Shown here one piece after another: positions 8,291 to 15,643 of a stretch of DNA of 19,088 nucleotides; within the stretch, counting starts at the first letter, position 1, and every line of letters starts with the position of its first letter. A program made the translations under genes and the position numbers. The stretch comes from CAYLMG01 sp964568365 (GTDB lineage: Bacteria > Planctomycetota > Phycisphaerae > Sedimentisphaerales > Anaerobacaceae): the NCBI GenBank assembly GCA_964568365.1, contig CAZMQF010000029.1, forward strand, positions 1 to 19,088. The letters run 5' to 3'. Under the pieces are notes generated by a model. It was not told the DNA's origin. It ran no database searches and saw nothing but the letters and a program-made list of their open reading frames with translations.

Positions 8291-8416
8291 AACGTCAGGT
8301 TGCCATTTTGGCAGCTAAAAGCAGTTGAGGCCGTTTGCAAAGATGGAGTGCTTTCAATAAAGTTGCCGAAGGCTGAGAGGAGCAAAGCCGTTAAGTTCAA
8401 AGTCAAAGGCCAATAG
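8291..8416 (+). pseudogene. 3' remnant of an Hsp20/alpha-crystallin small heat-shock gene
   Basis: An open stretch ending at the TAG of 8414-8416 translates as NVRLP, then after a poorly matching segment VEAVCKDGVLSIKLPKAE and a Lys-rich tail. That matches the last strands of the alpha-crystallin domain (pattern VRLP...V.A..KDGVL.I.LPKAE), including the C-terminal arm. The N-terminal region and most of the alpha-crystallin domain, roughly 100 residues, are missing. The frame runs back into the end of the E2 gene with no ATG or ribosome binding site. I read it as a decayed fragment. A shifted frame upstream gives no further Hsp20 motif that I can see. Confidence 0.65.
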
Positions 8417-8448
8417 CCAAGGTGAAAAAACTTATTGCTAACAGAAAA

Positions 8449-8485
8449 TGTCGCTCTCAATGCAGAAGAGAGCGGCATTTTTTTT
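8449..8485 (+). terminator. Rho-independent terminator
   Basis: A 10-base stem (TGTCGCTCTC with GAGAGCGGCA, one G-U pair) around a nine-base loop, followed by eight T residues at 8478-8485. It ends the operon that starts at 2063 and also follows the small heat-shock remnant, for which it may originally have served. Confidence 0.85.
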
Positions 8486-8748
8486 ACAGACCGGCTGTTT
8501 TTTCTTGTTTGTTTTTAAGACGTGTGCGAGAGGGCAAAATATACGATTTTTATACTGATAGGAGTGTTTTTTATCGGCCAGTCCTATAAAAAGTAAAGGT
8601 TTTAGTGGTTTGTTGCCGAATAGAATGTTAAGTATATTTACATTTTGTAACAGACGAACGGCTTAAATGAACTCTTTTTTGAGCTGGTGTGAGGTGTTTC
8701 TGTTTTGTGAGGGCTCACAGGATGGGCCTTCAGAGCGGGAGAAAAGCT
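8486..8748 (+). other. Leader region upstream of the ParA-CBM48 gene
   Basis: With the terminator before it, this makes a gene-free stretch of over 300 bases (8417-8748). I find no promoter with good spacing: TTGCCG at 8613-8618 and TATATT at 8633-8638 are only 14 bases apart. The one distinct element is the palindrome at 8706-8719. The frame of the next gene is open here from 8689 with a GTG, but the residues do not resemble a ParA N-terminus. Confidence 0.5.
8706..8719. promoter_or_regulatory. Palindrome TGTGAG-GG-CTCACA upstream of the ParA-CBM48 gene
   Basis: Six-base inverted arms around GG, ending 17 bases before the GGGAG ribosome binding site of the gene at 8749. Its position and symmetry fit an operator or a small leader hairpin. 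It resembles a CRP half-site pair but with a four-base rather than six-base centre, so I do not assign it to that family. Confidence 0.3.
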
Positions 8749-10134
8749 ATGAGAACAATAGCGGTCGTTAATCAAAAAGGAGGATGCGGCAAAACTACTA
8801 TATCAATCAATCTGGCCAGTGCGCTTGCCGAGCTCGGTAAGAAGACGCTGCTGGTTGATATGGACTCGCAGTCACATTGTGCCGTTGGTCTTGCTGTGCC
8901 CGAGGAGCAGATTGAGCAGAGCATTTACGATGTTCTGATAAGTAAAAGCAGAAACGAGCCTATTAAGCTGACCGAGATACTCTGGCAGATTAGCGACAGG
9001 CTGGATTTGGCTCCGGCGAGTATAGACTTGTCGGCATTTGAGCAGCAGATGGCGGGTGTTGCCGAGCGTGAAGGCTGTCTCAGGGATGTTCTTGGTGAAC
9101 TTAAAGGGGGATTTGAGTACGTGGTAGTTGATTGCCCGCCGGCGGTGGGGCTTTTGACTTTCAACGCGCTTAGAGCAGCTACTGATGTCGTTGTTCCGGT
9201 AGAGACCGGATACTTTTCATTGCACGGGCTGAGCAAGCAGCTTGAGACGCTGAACATTTTATGTGAGCGATGCGGACAGCGGATTAACGTCAGAATTGTT
9301 GCAAGTATGTACGACATAAGGACAAAGATGGCTCGTGAGATTATGGCTGAGTTGAGGTCCTGCTTTGGCGAGAGAATGTTTAAGACGATAGTGAATTTCA
9401 ATACAAAGTTAAAAGAAGCCGCCAGTTTTGGTCAGCCGATAGGTGAGTATGACCCTGCCAGTAAGGGGCGCTCCGATTTTATTGCATTGGCTGAGGAGGT
9501 TGTTGCTTGTGAGAGTATGCAGCAGCGGCGTGAGCTTGTTAACTCTTTGTCGAGCCAGCTCGATGATATCAGCAGTAGTGCAGATGAGCTGCTGAGCTCT
9601 ACGAAACCTGCTGCGGCAGTAGAGGAGCCGGTTGTTGATAAACCGGCGGTGGAGGAAGAATCACCTGCTGAGGCGGAGCCGGTCGCTATAGTAAAACCCG
9701 TCTTAACCGGCCCGCCCGCCGGCGTAGCTGAGGAACAAGGAGAATCTGAATCGTTCGAATCTGCAGAGGTCTCAAAACCTGCTGAAGAGATTATCAAGAT
9801 TGAAGCTGAGATGCCGGCCGTCCCTGTCAGCACCGAAGAGAAGCTTTCGGATTATTACGGAATCAGCCAGATGAATGCTGCTGTGGTGTTTGTAACGCTT
9901 TATCCTCGTGCCAGCAAAGTTCAGATTGCCGGTGACTTCAACAATTGGCAGCCGGAAAAGACCGAGATGCAAAAGGTCGGCGACAGCGGCATCTGGCAGA
10001 TGAAACTGTCTCTGCCGCCCGGAAAGCATCAATATCGTCTCGTTGTTGATGGTCGTTGGCAACAAGACCCCTATAATGAGCGGACTGAGCTGAACCCTTT
10101 CGGAGGATTTAATTCGGTCGTCGAAGTAAAATAG
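8749..10134 (+). CDS. ParA-family ATPase fused to a glycogen-binding CBM48 domain
   Basis: A 461-residue fusion. Residues 1-255 are a Soj/ParA-type ATPase without an N-terminal HTH. KGGCGKTT (10-17) is the deviant Walker A with signature Lys10, and LLVDMDSQ and VVVDCPPAVG are the other nucleotide-site motifs. NTKLKEAASFGQPIGEYDPASKG is the usual ParA C-terminal signature. A linker rich in Pro, Ala, Glu and Val follows (about 280-370). Residues 374-461 match the glycogen-binding domain of AMPK beta subunits: VQIAGDFNNW, GKHQYRLVVDGRW and FNSVVEVK. Trp400, Arg430, Trp437 and Asn455 line up with AMPK beta1 Trp100, Lys126, Trp133 and Asn150, which contact glucose units. The ATG at 8749 has GGGAG seven bases upstream. 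No ParB gene is adjacent, so plasmid-type partitioning is not supported. A role in positioning a glucan or glycogen-bound complex is inference. Confidence 0.88.
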   Translation: MRTIAVVNQKGGCGKTTISINLASALAELGKKTLLVDMDSQSHCAVGLAVPEEQIEQSIYDVLISKSRNEPIKLTEILWQISDRLDLAPASIDLSAFEQQMAGVAEREGCLRDVLGELKGGFEYVVVDCPPAVGLLTFNALRAATDVVVPVETGYFSLHGLSKQLETLNILCERCGQRINVRIVASMYDIRTKMAREIMAELRSCFGERMFKTIVNFNTKLKEAASFGQPIGEYDPASKGRSDFIALAEEVVACESMQQRRELVNSLSSQLDDISSSADELLSSTKPAAAVEEPVVDKPAVEEESPAEAEPVAIVKPVLTGPPAGVAEEQGESESFESAEVSKPAEEIIKIEAEMPAVPVSTEEKLSDYYGISQMNAAVVFVTLYPRASKVQIAGDFNNWQPEKTEMQKVGDSGIWQMKLSLPPGKHQYRLVVDGRWQQDPYNERTELNPFGGFNSVVEVK

Positions 10135-10201
10135 GTGGCCATCAGTAACATCCGGCGTTTAGGAGATTTTATTCATACATCTTTTCGTCAGCGTTGTCTG
10201 T

Positions 10202-12676
10202 TTAGTCGATAGCTACTCGTGTAATTTGCAATGTTACCTCCTGAGCTTCAGGAAGTGAAACGAGACAGCTTTTATCGCCGGATTTGAACTTACTTATTGA
10301 AGCTTTTCCATCCTTAGCTTCAATATTATTAATTCCGCCGGTTACTTTAAGGGTCACTCGCTGTTCTTTGGTGCTCATTAGCGTTATCGTTATCGAGTCC
10401 GAATCCCACGCCAGGCTCTTTACGAGGATGCGGCCGCGACAAGGTAATCCTTCAATTTTTCCGCAGGGCCATTGTTTCGGCAGCGCGGGCAGAAGTTCGA
10501 TGGTGCCTGGCTGGGAATCGATCAGCATTTTGATTATGACGGCAGGCAGGCCGCCGCAGAGGTCCACATTGAAAATGCTGCTTGGGTTGTGCGATGTGTT
10601 TAAGGATGACGGATACCAGTAATTGTTTGCCAGCCAGTCAACGATTTCGTAAGACATATCGGCGTCCCGCAGACTGGTTGAAGCCTGACCCAGCTGCACG
10701 AGCCCGAAGGCCTGAACACCTCCATTTTCCTTTCGGCGGATAACCATACGCAGTTCGATTGCCCGTTTGAAGGCTTGCTGCAGTTCGGAATTGTTTTCTA
10801 TCTCTTCGGGCAAACCGTTGAATAGCGTATAAAGATGTGAGCAGTGACGATGAGCATAGTTGTCTTCGAGCAGCGGTGTTGTCCATTCCCTGACCGCGCC
10901 GTCTTCGTTTATCATATAGTCCGGCATTTTTGCCAGCATCGCTTTCCATTGCCTGACCTTTTCGGAATCCGTTTTGAGCTCTTCACAGGTCGCTATCAGA
11001 TTGCTAAAAAGTTCTTTGGCAACAGCAATATCCATAGTGGCGTTTATGCAGGCCTGAGAGCGGTTGTTAGCCGGCCTGTTTTCCGGCGAGTAGGATGGAT
11101 TGAAGATGTATTTTCCGTCTTCGCCCTCGTACAGGAACCCTTCGTAGAAAGCCGCAGCTTCTTTCATAAAGGGTAAAGCCTTTTCGGCGAGAAACTTTTT
11201 ATCCTGAGTGTATAAGTAATAGTCATAGTAGAAGGAAGCGTTCCAGCCGGCACCTGCGGTCCAGAATGTCATTGGCCAGGTGCCGTCGAAGTGATTGTTC
11301 AGGCCGTGACTGCTGGTTCGCGATGGAATGTGGATGCCCTGACAGCCGTACAATCGTCCGGCGTTATCACGATAGTCGTTCATCTGGGAGTCCATATATT
11401 TGAAAAACGCCTCCATACATTCGGCCATATTGGCAGAAAGCACACTTGCGAGAGCAGACTGAAGATTTCCATTCTGAGTATAGTCGCTTGACCAGGGCGG
11501 ACCCCAGGAGCCGTTCCATATACCCTGGAGGGTCGGCGGATAATCGCCGCTGCTGCAAAGAATGGTATATCGGCAGGCATCGAATTCCTTTTCCAGCAGA
11601 GCCGCAGAGAGATTGCCAACTTCAGAGCGTTCAAAAAGCTGCTCAATTGTAAGCTTATGGTCATCGCCTCCTCCGATGTCGAGTCTGATACGATTGAAGA
11701 TTTCACCGTGTACTTTGGAATGTAGTTTTAGCAGCGTCTCGTAATCGGCTGTGATTTTAGCAAGTTCATTTTTAAGCTTTTCGATACGGGATTTTGCAAA
11801 ATCCTTTGATAGCTCAATCCTTATTAACACCAGGACCTCATCGGCACTGGTAACGATAATCTTATTGCCTTCTGTTCTCGATGTCCCGTTTTTGGTGATG
11901 ACACGTGCAATACCTTCATAACCCTGAAGGCTTCCGGGCCAGCTCTGGCGGAAACTGCTGCGGTAGAAAAGCCAGTTGTCTTCTGCGGTGATGTAAATGT
12001 CCTTGATTCCATTTTTGAACATTTCCTCAGGTCCCCAGCCTCCCTGTCCTTTGGTCGGTCGCTGTGCCAGCTGAAGCCGGCAATTTACTTTTCCTTTGCC
12101 CGGCCCGGTAATTGAAAGAACGACTGCATTGTCAGGCCGAGATACGAAAAGTCTTCGGAGAAATTCACCGCGGTCGTCTTCCCATCGGACGGCTGCTTGG
12201 CCGGTCTGAAAGTCTGTGGAGCGCATATATCCTTTGACCTCTCCTTCGGTTTGCATATTCACAAGCAGGTCAAAAGCGGGTACATAAGGGTCCGTCCATC
12301 GTTTTTCTGTCCATCCTTCTTTGTGGGACAGTTCTACAACATAGTCGGCTGCTTTTTGATAACGGTCTTCACTTATCATTTTGCGGATTTCAACAAGATG
12401 GCCGGCTGTATCTACCGGTGGCAGAGGTTTGTGCAGGGGCATAAAAAGCCCCGCACGGTTGAGGATAATGGTTTCATTTGACGGCGTGCCCATAACCATA
12501 GCGCCCATTCTGCCGTTGCCGGTTAACAGAGCTTGTTCCCATTTTTCAGCCGGCCTGGAGCTGACAAAGCCTCGCTCCGGGGTACTCCAAACCGATGATT
12601 CGTCATCTGCATTTGCTGTTGCAATGCTGCTGAGTGCGATAAGAAAAGAAATTACGGTAATCCTTGATTCCTTCAT
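10202..12676 (-). CDS. Secreted GH95-family alpha-L-fucosidase-like glycoside hydrolase
   Basis: An 824-residue exported enzyme expected to release fucose (or a related sugar) from glycans. A signal peptide ends near ANA/DD (about residue 23). The N-terminal beta domain opens with WEQALLTGNGRMGAMVMG, typical of GH95. The (alpha/alpha)6 catalytic domain has SDYTQNGN with Asn402 and Asn404, YSPEN with Glu532 (candidate general acid) and FNVDLCGG with Asp705; these correspond to the Asn/Asn/Glu/Asp set known in bifidobacterial AfcA. The C-terminal beta domain follows. The surrounding text differs from typical members (QNGNLQ for the usual NINLQM, DLCGG for DGNFG), so substrate could differ, for example L-galactose or another fucosylated glycan. 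I chose the ATG with AGGGG upstream over a TTG six codons earlier. The gene has its own promoter and converges on the ParA fusion gene. Confidence 0.87.
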   Translation of the reverse strand: MKESRITVISFLIALSSIATANADDESSVWSTPERGFVSSRPAEKWEQALLTGNGRMGAMVMGTPSNETIILNRAGLFMPLHKPLPPVDTAGHLVEIRKMISEDRYQKAADYVVELSHKEGWTEKRWTDPYVPAFDLLVNMQTEGEVKGYMRSTDFQTGQAAVRWEDDRGEFLRRLFVSRPDNAVVLSITGPGKGKVNCRLQLAQRPTKGQGGWGPEEMFKNGIKDIYITAEDNWLFYRSSFRQSWPGSLQGYEGIARVITKNGTSRTEGNKIIVTSADEVLVLIRIELSKDFAKSRIEKLKNELAKITADYETLLKLHSKVHGEIFNRIRLDIGGGDDHKLTIEQLFERSEVGNLSAALLEKEFDACRYTILCSSGDYPPTLQGIWNGSWGPPWSSDYTQNGNLQSALASVLSANMAECMEAFFKYMDSQMNDYRDNAGRLYGCQGIHIPSRTSSHGLNNHFDGTWPMTFWTAGAGWNASFYYDYYLYTQDKKFLAEKALPFMKEAAAFYEGFLYEGEDGKYIFNPSYSPENRPANNRSQACINATMDIAVAKELFSNLIATCEELKTDSEKVRQWKAMLAKMPDYMINEDGAVREWTTPLLEDNYAHRHCSHLYTLFNGLPEEIENNSELQQAFKRAIELRMVIRRKENGGVQAFGLVQLGQASTSLRDADMSYEIVDWLANNYWYPSSLNTSHNPSSIFNVDLCGGLPAVIIKMLIDSQPGTIELLPALPKQWPCGKIEGLPCRGRILVKSLAWDSDSITITLMSTKEQRVTLKVTGGINNIEAKDGKASISKFKSGDKSCLVSLPEAQEVTLQITRVAID

Positions 12677-12784
12677 AACCTTTACCCCTGACAATATTTT
12701 TTGCCGAGACCTGTTTACTATAGGATGTGTTCTTTGATTTTTTTACAGGTAACTTTTTATTTAATAACAACTTATAGCAATCAC

Positions 12785-12812
12785 ATTGTATTGAGCCGAG
12801 AGTCTTTGTCAA
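12785..12812 (-). promoter_or_regulatory. Promoter of the GH95 gene
   Basis: On the minus strand a perfect TTGACA (12812-12807) is followed by a 16-base spacer and TACAAT (12790-12785), a 5/6 match. Transcription would start near 12778, about 100 bases before the ATG. Confidence 0.65.
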
Positions 12813-12914
12813 TGTATCTTTGAGTTATCAGAGCTTTGTTTTTCGGTTAGTTTCAACAATTATTTTATCCGTTTTTCAAGCATATTTTGTTGTTTAAAAA
12901 AATTTATTTTTTGC

Positions 12915-12942
12915 TTGTTCCTTCGCGGAGTAAGGTGATAAT
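12915..12942 (+). promoter_or_regulatory. Possible promoter of the P-domain gene
   Basis: TTGTTC at 12915-12920, a 16-base spacer and GATAAT at 12937-12942. Both boxes are acceptable but not strong, and the leader to the ATG at 13001 would be about 50 bases. Confidence 0.35.
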
Positions 12943-13000
12943 TGTTTTCGAGAGGGGTGAATTTACCTAATTAACATCAGCTGTTTTTTTCAGTTTATTG

Positions 13001-13618
13001 ATGATGGGTGCTCGCAATATTTTTTATTGTGTCTCTGCGTTCATTTTTACAGCGGCAGGTTGGGTTTGCCCTGTTTATGGGGTGCCGGTTTATATATACG
13101 GTGGCCCTTTTGACCTGCGTATCCCAGAAAATCCGGACGAAAACTACGGATGGATGGCTGATGCCGTTATAGATATCCCAGACCATTACAGTATCTGCGA
13201 CCTTGATGTTAAGGTTAATATAACGCACAGCAGCGTTTTTGATTTACGGCTGTTTTTGGAAAGTCCTTCAGGAACCTCTGTTTGTTTGAATACTTATGAT
13301 GATGTAGACGATTTTTTTGAAGGTGCTAATTATACCCAGACAATATTTGATGATGAGGCACTTGTACCGATAGAGCAGGGCGAATTGCTTTTTACCGGCC
13401 GATACAGACCGAGAGAGAGCCTGAATATATTCGATGGCGAGGATACTTTTGGCCAGTGGCGATTGCTTATTTATGACCAGTTTCCTTATAATACGGGAAC
13501 CCTGGACTCTTTCGAACTGGTTGTTTCGGCTCCTGAACCGGCTGCTATTTTTCTGTTGGGTTTCGGTTCAGTATTTATGTTGTTAAGAAATTCAAACAGA
13601 GGATTTAAAAGACATTGA
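13001..13618 (+). CDS. Secreted P-domain protein with PEP-CTERM anchor
   Basis: About 205 residues. A hydrophobic signal segment ends near VYG. Residues from about 50 to 175 match the P (proprotein convertase, Homo B) domain: IPDHYSICDLDVKVNITHS, DLRLFLESPSGTSVCL, FGQWRLLIYDQFPYNTGTL and DSFELVV. The C-terminus is a PEP-CTERM sorting signal: APEP, then a hydrophobic segment FLLGFGSVFMLL and a basic tail. Such signals are processed by exosortases, and the mature protein is usually released or bound to exopolysaccharide. P domains normally follow a subtilisin-like protease, but none is fused here, so a stand-alone binding module is the best reading. The start is uncertain: two ATG codons (13001, 13004) follow a TTG, and no Shine-Dalgarno sequence is close. 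Confidence 0.8.
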   Translation: MMGARNIFYCVSAFIFTAAGWVCPVYGVPVYIYGGPFDLRIPENPDENYGWMADAVIDIPDHYSICDLDVKVNITHSSVFDLRLFLESPSGTSVCLNTYDDVDDFFEGANYTQTIFDDEALVPIEQGELLFTGRYRPRESLNIFDGEDTFGQWRLLIYDQFPYNTGTLDSFELVVSAPEPAAIFLLGFGSVFMLLRNSNRGFKRH

Positions 13619-13654
13619 GAGCTTTTCTGTTGCTATTTTTCTGCAGGAAAACTT

Positions 13655-15184
13655 TCATAATTTCCTGTCTAATTTGCGGTAACTGATTGCCTCAGCGATA
13701 TGTTCAGGGGCGATTGTTTCGCAATCGGCCAGGTCGGCTATAGTGCGGGCGACCTTGCAGATTTTATCGTGGGCACGTGCGGAAAGACCGAATTCGGTCA
13801 TTGCCTGTTTGAGAAGCATTTCGGTAGTTGAATCGAGCTCACAGAACTTTCGAACCTGTTTGTGAGTCATCCGGACATTTGTCGTTACCTTGCCGTCACC
13901 GAATCGCTTCGCCTGGATACATCTGGCCTTTATTACTTCTTTTCTTATGCTGGTCGAATCAGACTGGAGTGTTTTTGAACGTAGTTTGGTGAAGGTTACC
14001 GCGGGGACATCTATGTGTATGTCGATTCTGTCTATCAGCGGGCCGGAGATTTTCGATAGGTAGCGCTCTATCTGGCCGGGTGTGCATCTGCATCTTCTTG
14101 CGCTCGAGCCGTAAAAGCCGCACGGGCAGGGATTACAGGAAGCAACAAGCAGGAAACTGGCAAAGTAAGTTATAGTTCTTTTTGCCCGTGATACGGTGAC
14201 GGTGCCGCTTTCGAGGGGCTGGCGAATCATTTCGAGAACATTACGTGGAAATTCCGTGAATTCATCGAGAAATAAAATTCCGTGATGCGCGAGAGACAGT
14301 TCCCCCGGCCTTGGAATGGTTCCACCGCCAACGAGGGCAGGGCCGCTTGCTGTATGGTGTGGTGAGCGTATAGGTCTTGTAGCCATCAATGCCTTGCCTT
14401 TCGGCAATAAACCAACCGAAGAATAAATGCGTGTTGTCTCGAGCGACTCTGTCAGGGTCAGCGGCGGCATAATCGTAGTCAATCTCTGAGCGAGCATAGT
14501 TTTTCCAGCGCCCGGCGGTCCAATCATCAAGATGTTATGTCCGCCGGCAGCAGCAATTGTCAGGGCCCGTTTAACAGACTCCTGTCCCTTTACATCAGAA
14601 AAATCTACATCGTAGCGGCTTTCGATGTTAAATATCTTCTCGATATTGATAGTGGTAGTTTCCAGTGGCAATTGTCCGTTCAGAAAGCCAATCGCCTGTG
14701 CCAGTGAGCCCACTGCGTAGACCTCGATGTCACCAACTACGGCGGCTTCACCGGCATTTTCAAGGGGCACAACAATTGCTCTGTAGCCGTTGGCTGCTGC
14801 GGTCATCGCCATACTCAAAACACCCTTTACCGGCCTGACCCTGCCGTCGAGAGCGAGCTCACCAACAATGATACAATCCTTGGCAATGTGACTTGTAAAT
14901 ACCCCGCTTCCCATAAGCATTCCTAAAGCGATAGGCAGGTCGAATGCCGGGCCTTCTTTTTTGATATTCGCGGGAGCAAGATTAACCACAGACTGCGTCC
15001 TGGGATGCTTATAACCGGAATTTATAATAGCACTTTTAACCCGTTCAGTGCTCTCTTTCACTGCTGCATCGGGCAGCCCGACGATGAGAGTTTTTTCGAA
15101 ACCTCCGCGAGCAACATCAACTTCGACCTCGCAGATTACACCATCTATTCCCTCAAGAGTAACGCTGAGTAGTCTGGCCAACAT
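13655..15184 (-). CDS. yifB: YifB/ComM-family Mg-chelatase-like AAA+ ATPase
   Basis: A 509-residue protein with the full family layout. An N-terminal Lon-like (ChlI) domain covers about 1-165 (VGLPDAAVKESTERVKSAI; VNLAPANIKKEGPAFDLPI). The AAA+ domain has Walker A GPPGAGKT at 222-229 and Walker B ILFLDEF near 303-309. A Cys-rich segment NPCPCG with further Cys residues follows at 351-368, and a C-terminal Mg-chelatase domain ends the protein. ComM, the best-studied member, is a hexameric helicase that promotes branch migration during natural transformation; the same activity is inferred here. GGAGAG lies just before the ATG at 15184. The gene is alone, with a clear promoter, and converges on the P-domain gene with no strong terminator between them. 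Confidence 0.95.
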   Translation of the reverse strand: MLARLLSVTLEGIDGVICEVEVDVARGGFEKTLIVGLPDAAVKESTERVKSAIINSGYKHPRTQSVVNLAPANIKKEGPAFDLPIALGMLMGSGVFTSHIAKDCIIVGELALDGRVRPVKGVLSMAMTAAANGYRAIVVPLENAGEAAVVGDIEVYAVGSLAQAIGFLNGQLPLETTTINIEKIFNIESRYDVDFSDVKGQESVKRALTIAAAGGHNILMIGPPGAGKTMLAQRLTTIMPPLTLTESLETTRIYSSVGLLPKGKALMATRPIRSPHHTASGPALVGGGTIPRPGELSLAHHGILFLDEFTEFPRNVLEMIRQPLESGTVTVSRAKRTITYFASFLLVASCNPCPCGFYGSSARRCRCTPGQIERYLSKISGPLIDRIDIHIDVPAVTFTKLRSKTLQSDSTSIRKEVIKARCIQAKRFGDGKVTTNVRMTHKQVRKFCELDSTTEMLLKQAMTEFGLSARAHDKICKVARTIADLADCETIAPEHIAEAISYRKLDRKL

Positions 15185-15214
15185 AATCTCTCCTCTTTTA
15201 AGATTAAAAGGTGG

Positions 15215-15243
15215 ATTTTAAGCCTGTTCTGAGATAGTTGCAA
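15215..15243 (-). promoter_or_regulatory. yifB: Promoter of the YifB-like gene
   Basis: On the minus strand TTGCAA (15243-15238), a 17-base spacer and TAAAAT (15220-15215). Transcription would start about 24 bases before the ATG at 15184. Confidence 0.65.
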
Positions 15244-15438
15244 GGAATTTTAGAGTTTTTAAGCATCTAATATTAGACAATCAAAAATAAAGACTCATAC
15301 CCCAATAAAGTGCCCAATGTAAGTATCTCGGAAGCAGGTGTTCCTGTAAAGCTGTGGAAAATCGCACTAATTAAAGCTCTTAAAACGAGGGAGGAGGCCT
15401 GAAAAGGCGGATTTTTCGCCTAAAAACGGGCTCGATTG

Positions 15439-15468
15439 GAAAAATTTAAAAAAATTCGCAAATTTTTC
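15439..15468. other. AT-rich perfect hairpin upstream of the RNA candidate promoter
   Basis: GAAAAATTT at 15439-15447 is the exact complement of AAATTTTTC at 15460-15468, around a 12-base loop. Its A and T tracts end 10 bases before the TTGCAA of the promoter at 15479. This is where an UP element for the RNA polymerase alpha subunits would sit. Confidence 0.4.
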
Positions 15469-15478
15469 AAAAAAAAGC

Positions 15479-15508
15479 TTGCAATAATTTCACCAGATAG
15501 AATATAAT
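15479..15508 (+). promoter_or_regulatory. Strong promoter in front of the small-RNA candidate
   Basis: TTGCAA (15479-15484), an 18-base spacer and a perfect TATAAT (15503-15508), preceded by A/T tracts. The predicted start of transcription is near 15515. No gene follows before the terminator at 15611. Confidence 0.6.
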
Positions 15509-15514
15509 CACTAT

Positions 15515-15643
15515 AGTAATAGAAGTCTTTTCTTCGTTAGTTTTGGTTTCTGCATTGAGACAGTACAAGATTTTTTATAAAGTTGCAATATATATTAAGA
15601 GCTGTCTCAGAAAGGCCGGAAATGGCATAATCCGGCCTTTTTT
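15515..15643 (+). ncRNA. Candidate small non-coding RNA, about 130 nt
   Basis: This is the interval between a near-consensus promoter and an intrinsic terminator, with no ribosome binding site or coding frame of note. TGAGACAG (15556-15563) pairs with CTGTCTCA (15602-15609), enclosing 38 mostly A/T bases, and abuts the terminator stem, so the 3' half could form two stacked helices. It does not resemble 6S, SRP, RNase P, tmRNA or a riboswitch that I know. It could also be the leftover of a lost gene's leader and terminator. Confidence 0.45.
15611..15643 (+). terminator. Rho-independent terminator
   Basis: A perfect 10-base stem (AAAGGCCGGA at 15611-15620 with TCCGGCCTTT at 15631-15640) and a run of T residues to 15643. 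No gene on the plus strand precedes it within the gap; the nearest upstream gene is on the opposite strand, so it must end a non-coding transcript. Confidence 0.85.

Larger units (their letters stand above)
12677..13000. other. Divergent intergenic region between GH95 and P-domain genes
   Basis: About 320 AT-rich bases without a gene. They hold the minus-strand promoter of the GH95 gene at 12785-12812 and a weaker plus-strand promoter candidate at 12915-12942. A GAGAGGGGTGA stretch at 12950-12960 looks like a ribosome binding site but is about 40 bases from the next ATG codons and would only serve a five-codon frame. Confidence 0.5.

Noticed and set aside
8689..8748. Twenty-residue extension of the ParA fusion from an upstream GTG
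   Set aside because: ParA proteins start at the strand before the Walker A motif, and GGGAG supports the ATG at 8749.
10135..10201. Terminator between the convergent ParA fusion and GH95 genes
   Set aside because: I found no stem with a T run in the 67 bases.
12950..12974. Five-codon leader frame after GAGAGGGGTGA
   Set aside because: The GTG lies within the purine-rich stretch itself, so spacing for initiation is wrong.
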